A DNA stretch of 64,000 nucleotides, from NCBI GenBank assembly GCA_003344405.1, contig NOWV01000284.1:1-64000 (forward strand), in the 5' to 3' direction. A program made the position numbers and the translations under genes. The notes below the pieces were generated by a model. The model was given only the letters and a program-made list of their open reading frames with translations. It ran no database searches and had not been told where the DNA came from. The DNA comes from Trichoplax sp. H2 (lineage: Eukaryota > Placozoa > Uniplacotomia > Trichoplacea). Below are positions 12,183 through 26,010 of the stretch, in pieces; within the stretch, counting starts at the first letter, position 1, and each line of letters starts with the position of its first letter.

Positions 12183-13017
12183 GATCGATCGACAGCGATG
12201 TTTATTAGGCCAAAACTAGTTGAAATTGTCCTTCAACGCAATAGTAAGAATCAAGATTGTGAGTTTAATGGCAACGACTGTCTTCTATCGATAGAGATGA
12301 CCTTTAATTAATAGCCGTCTTCTAATTAATGATTGTATGATGGCCGCCTGCAGCAGATTGGGCTTACATCCACTTAATCTTAATAATCTAATCTAGTCGA
12401 TGAACGCGTATGTTTACTGTAATCCACTTGGACTAGCTTTTACCTCAGGCTTACGGCCGGACAGTGTGACAGCCCAGCAGGGGCTGAGGAGTCTGCGAGT
12501 AGGGGAGGGGGGGGGATGGTTGGATCGGTTGGTGACGCTTGACCTCCTCTGTATCCCCCCCCCCCCCGGGGCCCCTTGTCACTCTACTGTACTGTGTAAG
12601 GTATTCTATTGTGTACTACTGTATACAGTGGTCTGTACGTGAAATAATGTCATCTCTTAGCTAGGTTTGTACTGTAGCAATAGACTATGTACTGTAAAAG
12701 AACTTGCAATCACACCTTATCTTAACTCCGATATACAGTACAAACTGAAAGAAAGGATGCTACAAGGGGTGACATCATTTGACGCAGACAAACCCCAGTC
12801 CAGTGGTTCATGCTGTAGACTGTACAATATAGAATATACTGAAATTCTTTTACCGTAAATACATTGGCTATAGAAAGCAAACCCCCACTGACACGTGACG
12901 GTTATAGAGTTCCGTCCGTAGTGTCTGTGTTCCAACTAGTACAGTGTACAGTACACTTCGACAGTACTTATTACTGTAACAAAGTACTGTAGTAGCGGTG
13001 CTCAAGCATACTGTACG
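12183..13017. promoter_or_regulatory. Shared divergent promoter region, CETN3 / GPATCH4
   Basis: The two start codons face away from each other across 835 bp. The interval is more GC-rich than its surroundings and includes a G-run at 12502-12515 (one A interrupts it) and a C13-GGGG-CCCC run at 12555-12575. Downstream of that, from 12590, it becomes rich in TACTGTA/TACAGTA words. No TATA box was identified. A bidirectional promoter is inferred from geometry alone. Confidence 0.5.
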
Positions 13018-15510
<2,493 letters not shown>

Positions 15511-15847
15511 AGCAAATCATTTATCTAATACAAATAATCGACATCATGTGCCTATCGTGACACATGCTGTAAAGTTATACGCAGACCTTACTCATCACTT
15601 AGCTAATGTACAAAGATTGTACATATTACGCTACCGTAGGGGATAAAAATACTGCATTGCCTGTATCTATAAGACGTTGTATGCTCGTATTTGTATATAT
15701 ATGTTATATATACACTCATATAATGGATATGCTGTATTTGTAAGTTTTTTTAATTTACATTATATTCGATCAATTCAATTATGTACAGTATCAAGCTTTA
15801 ATTTATACAGATATTGGATCATTATTTTATAGAATATGCTAATATGA

Positions 15848-15853
15848 AATAAA
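15848..15853 (+). promoter_or_regulatory. Candidate poly(A) signal of GPATCH4
   Basis: AATAAA 338 bp downstream of the GPATCH4 stop codon, the first canonical hexamer I noticed after the gene. Confidence 0.45.
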
Positions 15854-18021
15854 ACGTTTCGGACAACTTTATTTACACTAATGGTTTTATGCACTTACTC
15901 TAAAGTGAATTGGATCGTAACTAGTAGAGCTCAGGTTTACCAACCTAGTAAATTAATTAGCCTAACATGATGACTGGAAATACATTATAGGAGAGAGTGA
16001 ATTCAGTGTGTAGAGATTGCAGTACTACGTAGAAGGCTCAAAAGGCTTTTGCAAATATCTAATTCGAACCAATTAATAAGATTCTTCAGTTTTATACCTC
16101 ATCGGATGATGAACAAAATAGTTCATCGTAAAAGGCCGTAAGTTCATTGCTTGTTTGCAGTAATCCTTTAAGTTAAAAGATTGTTACAAATGTAATAAAT
16201 TAGCTAGTAAGACTTGTTTCAAAGTATTGGACCTAATCGCTTTATGGATATCGAAAACTTTAGGCATCGCTAAAATCCTTACTCGATAAAGTCTAATCGC
16301 TAATGTTGTGCCTTGCAGAGGTATAGATTCTGTTAAAATTTATGGGTGAATTACGCCGTATTTTTTATATTGCTTGTGATGAGTTGATTTAACACTTAAC
16401 GTAGCATTAATGAATTACCTCCAACATTTTACAATGGCGCTATTTTTAAAATGATCGTTATTTCATAGATTGTGAGATTTGTAATAGCACACAACTAGAT
16501 GCTTCATTTAATTAACTCACAAATTATGGTAACACTATACTTAGTACGAATAACCGAAGATTGTTGAGGGATATAGGAAATTGATTTAATTTAGTGCTAT
16601 CCAATACACACGTATAGAAAAATTGCACTAGTCTGAATAATCCTATTAGCTGGAAAATACCTATACGAACGTTATTTGACTCTTAAAATTCCTTTTACCA
16701 ACTGAGTATTAAAAATTTGATCAGTTTTGCAAGTAAGATTCAGGTTTTATAAGATCAAAGTTAAGCTCTACAGACTAGCTATGGGTTATACCGTACTTAA
16801 ATAAATTTTAACTATTACCTATTACAACTATCAACCGGATTTCATTCAGAAAAGACAAATATCTTGTCTATTTCATCATTAATGATGAATTCATTTCCAT
16901 AACTTATCAGAAGAGAATAAACCCTTAAAGAACATATTTTTAGGTCGAATTACCGTAACTAAATCAGAAAAACAATAGTAAAGATAATCCTCAAAGGAAT
17001 ATTGATCTATACCCTCAAGGTAAATTCTACAACTCGTATTACATGTTAAAATTTCATAAAATAATGATTCAATTACATTTATTACATAATATTCTTACAT
17101 ATTAATTGTCGAAGTACGATTAAGATAAATTGAATTTGCAGTTCTCTTTATAAAATTCCTTTACCGTCTGTCCGAGGTAGCTGCTGATTGACAAAAGATT
17201 AATTTATCAAGCATATGTTATAGCTAGCCATATTACTTGTGAATGGTCTAAGTAATGCAAGACGATTCTGTATTCTTCTTATGCGTTAATTTGTACGTTG
17301 AAGAATATAACTCTAGATTTCATGGCTTCCTTTTTATTTTACATGGGTCCTAAATAAAAACTAGGAGATAAAGACTTCTTTTACGATTAACCAACGGTAT
17401 CATTAATAATAAATATTTTACTTGAGGCGATCCTATTCAACAGTGAATCAAATTGTGTATCAAAATCCTTCAAGTAAACTTGTTTTATGTCCGTTATTCA
17501 AGCATACAATGAATGGTAGCCACTTCTTGGAAACTGTTCAAGCATAAGCACAATTGATATCTTTCGATCCAATACGAGCTTCTTTATCAATAATTAATTA
17601 TCCTATATCATTTTACTTAAATTTTTTTTACAGTTTTCTCATTTACCATATATATGTAATAAGTTTAATGTAAAAACTTCACATTAAAGTGGTCTACCAG
17701 CATCATAAACCTTAGGAAAGTTTCAGTCGTTGCGCGACTAGAATATTTGCCAGAAACATTGAAGAAATTAAGGTAAAATTTCGTTACTTCAAATACACAG
17801 CACTGTTCTACCTTCATAGTTTATTAATTATCCAATACTAAGAAGATCAAAGTAGCTAACAGCAAGTAAATTAGTATTCCAGTATCTTCTACTCGCCATC
17901 AAACAATGTCTACGGTTATACGTGTAGCATAAGGCTTTTAAATTAACTCTTTAAATTGCACAAGTCATATTTTATCACGTTCAACACATATATAACATTA
18001 AAAATTTTACTGCTCCAAATA

Positions 18022-18608
18022 TACTCTCCTGCTTTATATATTCCCAATTTATACGAATTAAAAAAGCTAAAGCAGTTTAAGTAATATAAAAATCAATCTA
18101 TCGCTCAGCTATAGATGCTAATCTTGTATATTAGCTTTGTTTTATAGATCAGCATAGTTGTAACCGACATTTTAAATTACGATAGATCAAGCTTACTTAA
18201 CTTTATCTTGTCATAATTTCATATTTGATAGCAGTTTCAGAAACTTTTTGCCGTAAGAGTTTTCTTCAATAGAAATTCCGGTAGTCATGCAATGTACCGC
18301 TTTGGATAGTTCACACTCGGATAGTACACTCTCCTGCTTTATATATTTTCAACTTATGCGAACCAAAAAGGCTAAAGTAGTTTAATTAGTATGAAAACTA
18401 TCTATCGTTCAGCTTTGGATGGCAATCCTGTAATATCAGCTTTATATGGTAGATCAGCATAATTGTAATCGACTCTTCAAGTTACGATAGATCAAGCTTA
18501 ATTATATACTGTTATAATTACACACTTGATAGCAATTTCAGAAACTTTTACCGTAAGAGTTTCCTGCAACGGAAATTTCGGCAATCACTACATTTACCGC
18601 TTTGATAC
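18022..18608 (+). repeat. Diverged tandem duplication, 2 x about 300 bp, upstream of gene A
   Basis: Copy 1 (18022-18308) and copy 2 (18325-18608) can be aligned along their whole length through shared words: 'ctctcctgctttatatatt', 'tagatcagcata', 'ttacgatagatcaagctta', 'tttcagaaactttt', 'ccgtaagagttt' and 'taccgcttt'. They differ at perhaps a fifth of positions. Copy 2 ends about 70 bp before the gene A start codon, so the duplicated block may include promoter sequence. Confidence 0.85.
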
Positions 18609-18620
18609 TCGATTTCAAGG

Positions 18621-18629
18621 ATATATAAG
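18621..18629 (+). promoter_or_regulatory. Possible TATA box of gene A
   Basis: The word ATATATAAG lies about 60 bp upstream of the gene A ATG and immediately after the duplicated block. The spacing is plausible for a short 5' UTR, but TATA-like words are common in AT-rich DNA. Confidence 0.3.
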
Positions 18630-18680
18630 AAATAATATTCTCACCTAATATACTACACTCTAGCTTGAAGGACAGAAGAA

Positions 18681-21600
18681 ATGATGGAACAGCTATTGTA
18701 TAATTTTGAAAAGAGGAAGACTTTTCTTAAAGGATTATTCGAACAAACTCTTCAATTTATTAGTAAAATGAGTGAATTTGAGCAAACACAACTACAAGAA
18801 AATTTAGGCGATTATCGTGCAATACTACAAGGGCATATTACTTCTTTGCAAAATCATCAGCATCCTGTACTTCTTATTGGTAAGTATTTATTCTGACTAA
18901 ACTTATAGAAGTAGACATGATTTAATTGATAGCCGTAATATTTTTGCTGGAATGAATTAATAAATGTGATCGATAACATCATGTACCCTTCTATAGGTGA
19001 ATATTTGTACTGTTGATATGAGATGCTTGTATAATTAAAGTAATGACTGTAATGTTAGCCAAAACTGATTCACTCTTCAGATGCCAAAAGCAAATACAAT
19101 TTAATTAATAAATTACTTATCGTAGGCGATGATTGTCAAGGCAAGAAAGATCTAATCGAATTATTAATCCACTGCAAATGTGCTGCGCTGAATCAAATTT
19201 ATGACCGCAGATTTTGTTATTTACTAAGTTATAATTCTGAAAGATATGTACAAATTGAGCGATGGATCGAAAAAGAAGTTGAAACTACAGCCACCAATAT
19301 CTTTTTAGACAATGAAGATGACGACGATGAAAGGTTTCTTCAACAAATTGATCAATATATGACAAAATATGAAAAGGATATTGCTATTATTAAAATTTAT
19401 TGGCCGATAGACGCATTAAAGTGTGGTATTCAATATGTTTCATTTCCCTGGTCCATTAGTTTACCTGTCGTTTCCGATCTCTTTATAAAGTGCCTTTCTA
19501 ATGCTTTCGGTGTCATTTTTGTGCTACAAATTGATCAAAATATAATCGTGGACATAACAAAAGTATTCTAAAATCATGATATTCGAATGCTATTTGATGG
19601 TTATAAAATGGCATTGAAGATAGGATATACTAATTATTAATAATACTATTTCTCTTTTAAAATAGGTCAATAAAATCCTACAGCAAGTATGGCATCGAGA
19701 GAAAGCAACACTAGGATACTTTTTACCTGATTCAACTATATTTATATGTAACACTAAGGCAGAAGGTTTGGAGGGACATGATATAAAAGCTAAAAAAGAT
19801 TGCTTCTATCAAAAAATGGATCATTATTGGCCTAATTGTTCATTACAACAATTTCTAGTGGTTAATATAACTAATGCTGTACAAGATTATCATCTGGGAA
19901 TTGTCAGCCAAGAATATCACGATATTATAATGCAACTACAAGTCTTTCTTCCGTATAATTTAACGTATAAACTTGAGCTTTTCAGTAGGTATGTCGTCAC
20001 CGGTTAATATTAATAATATCTTTAGATGCTATAAGGAGCCTAGTTATTCATTTTGCTATGCTATCAGTAGGAAATTGAGTCATTTTTGTGCATATACATT
20101 ATTGCTAGACCATCATAATAATGTTTCTAGATTCCACATGGAATCTAGTCATTTATTTTGTTATGCTATTAGTGGGAAATTGAGTCGTTTTCGTACAAAT
20201 ACAACATTGCCAGATCTTCATAATAATATTTCTAGATGCCATAGGGAAGCTAGTCATTTATTTTGTTATGGTCTTAGTAGAAAATTGGATAGATTTCATG
20301 CACATACAGTATTGCCACACCATCATAATAATAATTCTAGATGCCATAGGGTACCTAGTCATTTATTTTGTTATCCTATTTTTAGAATATTGAGTAGGCT
20401 TCGTGCAGATACCATATTGCCATGCCATTACATTATTACCTAATACAACATCTTACACTTGACAACATAAAAATGCCACGATAATATAAGATCAAATATT
20501 AGCTATATCGCATACCCCAAAATCATAAGAAAACTATATTGATTTATGCATAATATACCAAGATATGCATAATATCGTATATAACTCTACGTAGAATTAA
20601 ACGTCTTATACCATTAATGATGCTTTTTGTATAATATACCTATTGTCTATGATTAAGTGAGATAATCATTGGATATGAGACTTCCCATTAAGTATTGCTA
20701 CTATTTAATAAAGACTGATATGTAAGTACAGTATATAATATTACTCAGTAATCTCCATCAAATAGTTATCGATGCGGCCGTAACATCAGATATTCTATCT
20801 TGACTAGTTAAATGTATCGCGTACGATGATGGATACATTTTATTTCTATAATGTTAATCAGATTAAAGTTAATATGCATCAATCATCACTTATATTAGAA
20901 ATCGCTCTAAATTACTGTGGCTTAAAATATTTCAAATATCTTTAAACTGCAATTAACATACTCTACTCATATATATATATATATAAATACTTAATTATTA
21001 GTACTTATAATCTATGTACAGTAACAAACTCTTCTTGTCATCGTATTATCTGATGGTATAATATTTTTTTCTCCTTTTAGATGGCTACAATATCTGTTGA
21101 GTAGAATTTCGTATAATTACCACTTTCAGTATGTCATGAGCAGGAAATCATTGGAATCAAGGAAGTTAATTGCTAGTGAACTACAAGCTCGATTAAATAA
21201 CATTGAGATGATGACCAGCAAAGACGATATAATAAGGCAATTAAACACTAATATAGTATTTCGACAAGAAGAAGTTTTACGTGACCTTTGGAAATTTATT
21301 CAATCTGACGATGATATTACTTATATACTACAAGAATCGTTAACAGACAAGATTACAAATGACGAAAATATAACGTATCATGAGTTAATTCAGCTTGCCA
21401 AGACCACAATGACATCGATCATTATAGGAAGGGAAGATATACAAGATTACTTCAATCAATTAGGCTATTACTTAATCCAACAGTACAAGAAGAAATTATT
21501 TCGTATGCAATCTTTACTAGAGAATTTTGAACGAGGCTCATTATGTAATTTAGATATCTTACAGGATTATGACGAAAACAAATTTCTCTATGATGATCAA

Positions 21601-23965
21601 TATACGACTCAAGAGAAGGTTATCTTTGATCTAATATCTCCATTATGGGTACCTAGCCGTTTTTCCACCAATTTAATTCAGTCAATAGAAGAAATAGATG
21701 ATGATGAAGTCAATGAAATTATAGCCAATTATTGTCAACATTTTGATAGTGAAAAATTGATTAAAGAAAAATTAATAGTATGGTTCAAGGCTAAAGTTAT
21801 CTCCATTATGGAAGATTCGTTCCAGCGATCTAAAGTTATTGAGGCTATGACTATGATGATGAAACCTGTCATTGATTCGTTTGATAATTATTTCAGTATT
21901 TTACCAACGTTATTCCAATTCTATCGCAATTTACTTCAGCATATACTATCGGATGATAATCATACCGAAAATGTTCCTAACGGAAATGATTCATCCAATC
22001 AATTACTAACAATCAATCAGCATCTATCAAGGCTTGTCATGCTATTTAATGTCAGATATGTACGACAAGCTGAATTCAATCCTAATCAATTAGTTGGTTA
22101 TGATGAAAATTATTCATTTGATCATAATTCTACAGCTGCTTATTCTACTTGTCAATTACGGAATAAGGATGTTCAGTTCTTGCCTATAACATTGAAGATA
22201 TTTAATCGCAAGGTATCAAGCAGAAATATTATTAAACTATTAAGTGAAGAAGAAGCTTTACGGTAAGCTTAGGATAATATTGAATCAATAACTTTAGAGC
22301 TGAATCGAGTAATTTAAAATTGAATTGCCTATTTTTAATCCAATTTTACAAGTTATAAATGTTTCCTAGCATTATTAAGCTAGCCTAGAGCGAAGTAGAA
22401 AGATGTATATCTAATAAAGTGATTAAATTATATTCTATTGTCAAAAGTACCTTTAATAAATAAAAAAAAATTGGAGAGATTTTTTAATGCTACAGCCTCC
22501 AAATCTAAAAAAATCATATGGCTAATTTATCGACAAATGACATATTTTTAACATTTTTTAGAAAGCTAAATCATAAAAATATTTTAACATTTTATGGCCT
22601 TGTATCATTGGAAGATCGTGTCAACAACTTTACGATGGCTTGTGAGATTTGTCACTGTTCGTTGAAGAAATTCTTCGATTTCCAAAATGATTGCATCCCT
22701 GCAGATTTTCCCTTCCGATATAATAAACAACAATGTGCCTACAGGAAAATTAAAATTTTTGCATTACAAATAGCAGCTGGTTTGTGCTATATCCATAATG
22801 CGTGCTATGTCCATCCGGATCTTTACTTGGATAATATTCTGGTAAGTAATCCGAGAATATATTTATCAAGTAAATATTACTATTGACTTGTTATAGATCC
22901 TATTTGGAGAATTTTATCTAGGATTAATGGAAATACAGTAACATTTTTATCGATCAGAAGATGATTAAAATTTATCTCCTATTGCATTTGATATCAATTT
23001 TTAAATTAGTCCAGCTTGTTTTTGACAGCAGTATAGCAATGACCAGTTCCTAATCAAGCTTAGTTTCTTACATCATATCTTACTGAAAATCGTAGTCTAC
23101 TAATCTAATTTAGTAAGTTATCAAAGAATGTAATTTTTAAGTAAGTACCATTACTGACTTGTTATAGATCCTATTTGGAAATACAGTAATATTTATATTA
23201 ATCAGAAAGATGATTGAAGTTTATCTACTTTTGTATAGCAAAGTGTAAATTAGTCTAGCTAATTTTTTAATAGTAGTATAGTAATGACCTATTCCTAATT
23301 AAGCTTGTTATTTCATACTGTATCTTGTTAATCGTTAGTTAATTTTATAAAAGCCTAGTCTACTAATCTAGATATTTACGTAAAATATGAATTGGATTGG
23401 CAGAATTGCATAGCAAACGATACAAATACGTATAATAAATATGAGTACTATTTGTTTGTGATATTGAATTAGTTAATCTTGGATATTTAGTTCATAACTA
23501 TTTGTAATCAAATCTGCTCACTTTGCTTAATAGCTAAGCATCGATAACACTATCAAGTTATGTGATCCAAGCGTAGTTTTTCAATCTGCATCCATCGATT
23601 CGATCAAGAATAGTCTACTACCAATCTATCCAGCTCCAGAATATTTAGCTGGTAACGTATATAACCATAAATGCGATATGTACCATTATGGCTTAATACT
23701 ACATGAAATGTGGTACAACAAACCATTAATAGACTTATCCAATTCGGCTAGTCTATCGAAAGATACTGTAGACAAGCTACTTCAAGGTGTTAATCCCGAT
23801 TTTAGTATTTATCCTCCACCTCCTGATTTATGGCAATACATCATTACTAAATGTCTTCAATTTGATCCTAATGAGCGGTTATCGTCTAGTGAATGCTATA
23901 AAGCATTACAATATCGTAGCGATTATGAAGATCCCGAAGAAACGACCTCTCCAATCATCTGCTAG
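18681..23965 (+). CDS. DSTYK-like GTPase-stalk-kinase paralogue A, 6 exons
   Basis: Exons: 18681-18879, 19126-19562, 19666-19988, 21081-22262, 22562-22841, 23534-23965; phases join to 950 codons plus TAG, close to human DSTYK. The GTPase-like region (about 60-300) is eroded: GDDCQGKK (67-74) for the P-loop, SFPW (172-175) for DxxG, NTKA (241-244) for NKxD. A helical stalk (321-680) precedes a kinase domain: Lys692 in ITLKIF, HPDLYLDN (798-805) for HRDLKxxN, DPS (818-820) for DFG, then APE and the C-lobe EMWY motif. Catalysis by either half is doubtful. Compared with genes B and C it lacks the first exon and has the P-loop and DxxG exons fused. A missed upstream exon is possible. Family assignment to DSTYK rests on layout and on remembered resemblance of the degenerate P-loop stretch. 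Confidence 0.85.
20012..20431 (+). repeat. Tandem repeat 4 x 105 bp inside gene A intron 3
   Basis: Four units of exactly 105 bp start at 20012, 20117, 20222 and 20327. The frame that reads the repeats stays open across all four, giving 35-residue units containing the words FCYAIS, SHLFCY and RKL. The open frame begins upstream, overlapping the 3' end of exon 3 in a different frame, and closes just past unit 4. There is no ATG-initiated or obviously spliced route into it, so I record it as a repeat rather than a gene. Confidence 0.9.
20969..20985 (+). repeat. (AT) microsatellite
   Basis: A run of alternating A and T about 100 bp before the gene A exon 4 acceptor. Confidence 0.9.
22864..23375 (+). 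repeat. Tandem duplication, 2 x about 270 bp, in gene A intron 5
   Basis: The two copies share 'tgacttgttatagatccta', 'tttggaaatacagtaa' (with a small insertion in copy 1), 'tcagaa.gatgatt', 'gtatag.aatgacc' and 'tagtctactaatcta'. The second copy starts near 23140. The left edge lies about 20 bp inside the intron, after the exon 5 donor. Confidence 0.85.
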
Positions 23966-24053
23966 TTAGGAAAATTTGGAAATGGATACTTTTCTTATTG
24001 GAATTTTCCCTACTGTCTCATATCTTCATCTATTAATCATTTAACACTGCCGA

Positions 24054-24059
24054 AATAAA
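24054..24059 (+). promoter_or_regulatory. Candidate poly(A) signal of gene A
   Basis: AATAAA about 90 bp after the gene A stop codon, well placed for a short 3' UTR. Confidence 0.45.
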
Positions 24060-24374
24060 TTGAATTATTATCATCAAGATACTAGTTTTTTTAACGACCT
24101 ATAAGTGAACAAGTTATATAGCAGCGATTGAATACCGCCAAGTAATTCAATCTCCTGGACATCTTTAAAGATCTATTCGTTGATATGATTTAGAGTATTC
24201 TTATTCTTTACTGTAGCTGAAATATTCATGTGTCAGCTACGATACTGAATACTACCAAAATATTCTCATAAAATGATAATAAAAATTTTATTGAAGCGTG
24301 ATCACAAGAATCAAGATTTAAAAATCGAAGCAGGTTTAATAGCCCTGTAAGGATCTACAATAGTACTTTAAATC

Positions 24375-24790
24375 AGAATGACATTAAAATTTTTTGCCAA
24401 CAATTCAATACTAGCTCCGATATTAATTTAGCAAGTCATATAATTAATATTCTACACGTTTATCCTTATTCATTAATAATTAAAAATAGGATGGTATCAT
24501 CCAGGTATAGCACATTTTGCCATGAGTGCGATATCGTAATTTCTTTGGCACGAATGAAATAGTAACCTTAAAATCGATTATTTAAGAATGACCGAAATTC
24601 TTTGACAAAAAATTATATTCTAGCTTTAATATTAATTAAACTAGTCTTATAATTAATATTATGTATGCTTATCCTTATTTAATAATTTAAATAGGATTGT
24701 GTCATCAGGATAAAGTACATTCTGTCATAAATACGATGTTGTCATTTCTTTGATATAAATGAAACCTTAACTTCATTATCGATTATTTAA
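24375..24790. repeat. Diverged tandem duplication, 2 x about 207 bp
   Basis: Copy 1 (24375-24584) and copy 2 (24585-24790) both begin 'agaatgac' and both end 'atcgattatttaa'. Internal shared words include 'taattaatatt', 'tttatccttatt' and 'cataa.tacgat'-like stretches. The copies abut exactly. Confidence 0.85.
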
Positions 24791-25654
24791 TTAATATTGT
24801 ACATGATTGTAATTGCTTAGTAATGTACGATCATAAATTTTATAACTTTTTATTAATTAGGATTTTATCCGGTTCAAATAATACAATTTCTGAGTATAAA
24901 GTTAATACTAATATCTGTCATTTAAATATGCAATGCAAATTCGCACTTTACCTCACAGTAAATCAAAGCGAATTAGAATAATTTGCTTCACGCTTCATAC
25001 GTCTGTTGCAGTGGCAGATACGGATATTCATAGGTACTAAGAATTTTTATTATTACGAATTTTTGGCTAGACCCAGTAACATGAGACTTTAATTAATTGT
25101 TAAATTAAAGTTGTTACTTTTGACTATTCTCTATTCAAATTATTTCAATTTGTTCACCAAAATTTACGCAAAACATCTCCCGTCATTTATAGTGCCTGAT
25201 TATACTATTTCATAGTTAAAATACATTATTATCGTTAGATATTTATTTCTGTTTTATATCAGAATACAATTCCATTAAAAATCTCGATATAGCATCAGAA
25301 TATGACATTTTCTTAAAGTATTTGGATACCTTGAATGATTGCAACTAAAATTACGATTTGACCTAAATTGAATTGGTTATTCCAGGCATAGAATATGAGA
25401 TTATATATAGCGTAACCCGGTCTTCTAGAAATATTTCTCAAATAGCTTACAAAATCATAATATACAAAAGACGCATTCTAATCTTAAAAACACTATTAGT
25501 AACTACTTTATAGACATTTTCCTCAACTGGCTACTGTCTATGATTGACTACGTATATAATAAAACTTTGATTCTATACTCAAAAAGTAATAAATAAAATA
25601 GATTCAACTGTTACATTTCTAGCCAGTAAATTCATTTTTAAGCTCTGCTCATAG

Positions 25655-26010
25655 AATACTATCTTCAACAGAGATGAATATTTTTTAGGCGTTTATCCAT
25701 CAGGTCGATGAATTTTTAGGATATCTCCACCTAGGCAGTGTGCTTCTAGCCAACCTATTTTGATTTTCAAGCTTCATTGATATTATCCTCAATTAAAATA
25801 AATATTTTTAAAGATGTATCTGTCAGGTTGATTGATTTTACGCTCTCATAACTATAGCTATATGCCATCAATTTCTAGCCAACATTATTTGATCCTATAC
25901 TCTGTAAATAATACTTTCATTTGAAGTTGATATTTTTTTAGGTGTATATCCGATGGATCGACTGATTTTACGCCCCCTTAACTGTGGTAATAAGTCATCA
26001 GTTTCTAGCA
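25655..26010 (-). repeat. Three tandem copies of the 3' end of gene B
   Basis: A unit of about 123 bp occurs three times: about 25900-26010 (the last coding bases and stop region of gene B), about 25775-25885, and about 25655-25755. On the + strand the shared words are 'tattttttta', 'ttgattgattttacgc'-like and 'catca.tttctag'. The two outer copies carry indels and stops and lie beyond the stop codon of gene B, so they are non-coding in the present gene. Confidence 0.75.

Larger units (their letters stand above)
15511..18680. other. Gene-free AT-rich interval between GPATCH4 and gene A
   Basis: I see no coding exon in this 3.2 kb on either strand. The GPATCH4 3' UTR should lie at the left end, with an AATAAA at 15848-15853. 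The right end holds a diverged tandem duplication (18022-18608) directly upstream of gene A. I looked for an upstream exon matching the first exons of genes B and C and found none. Confidence 0.6.
23966..25894. other. Intergenic, convergent 3' ends of genes A and B
   Basis: No gene is visible in this 1.9 kb. It holds a candidate AATAAA for gene A at 24054-24059, one diverged tandem duplication (24375-24790) and, at the right end, two decayed copies of the 3' end of gene B (about 25655-25890). Confidence 0.65.

Noticed and set aside
12400-12642. 80-codon + strand open frame in the CETN3/GPATCH4 gap
   Set aside because: It crosses the poly-G and poly-C runs, giving Gly- and Pro-rich peptide by composition only.
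20012-20431. CRISPR-like array
   Set aside because: The repeats are 105 bp, contiguous and without unique spacers, and the DNA is eukaryotic.
19973-20443. 156-codon open frame over the 105-bp repeats taken as a separate gene
   Set aside because: It has no ATG at its start and overlaps exon 3 of gene A in another frame. It is reported as a repeat with an open frame, not as a gene.
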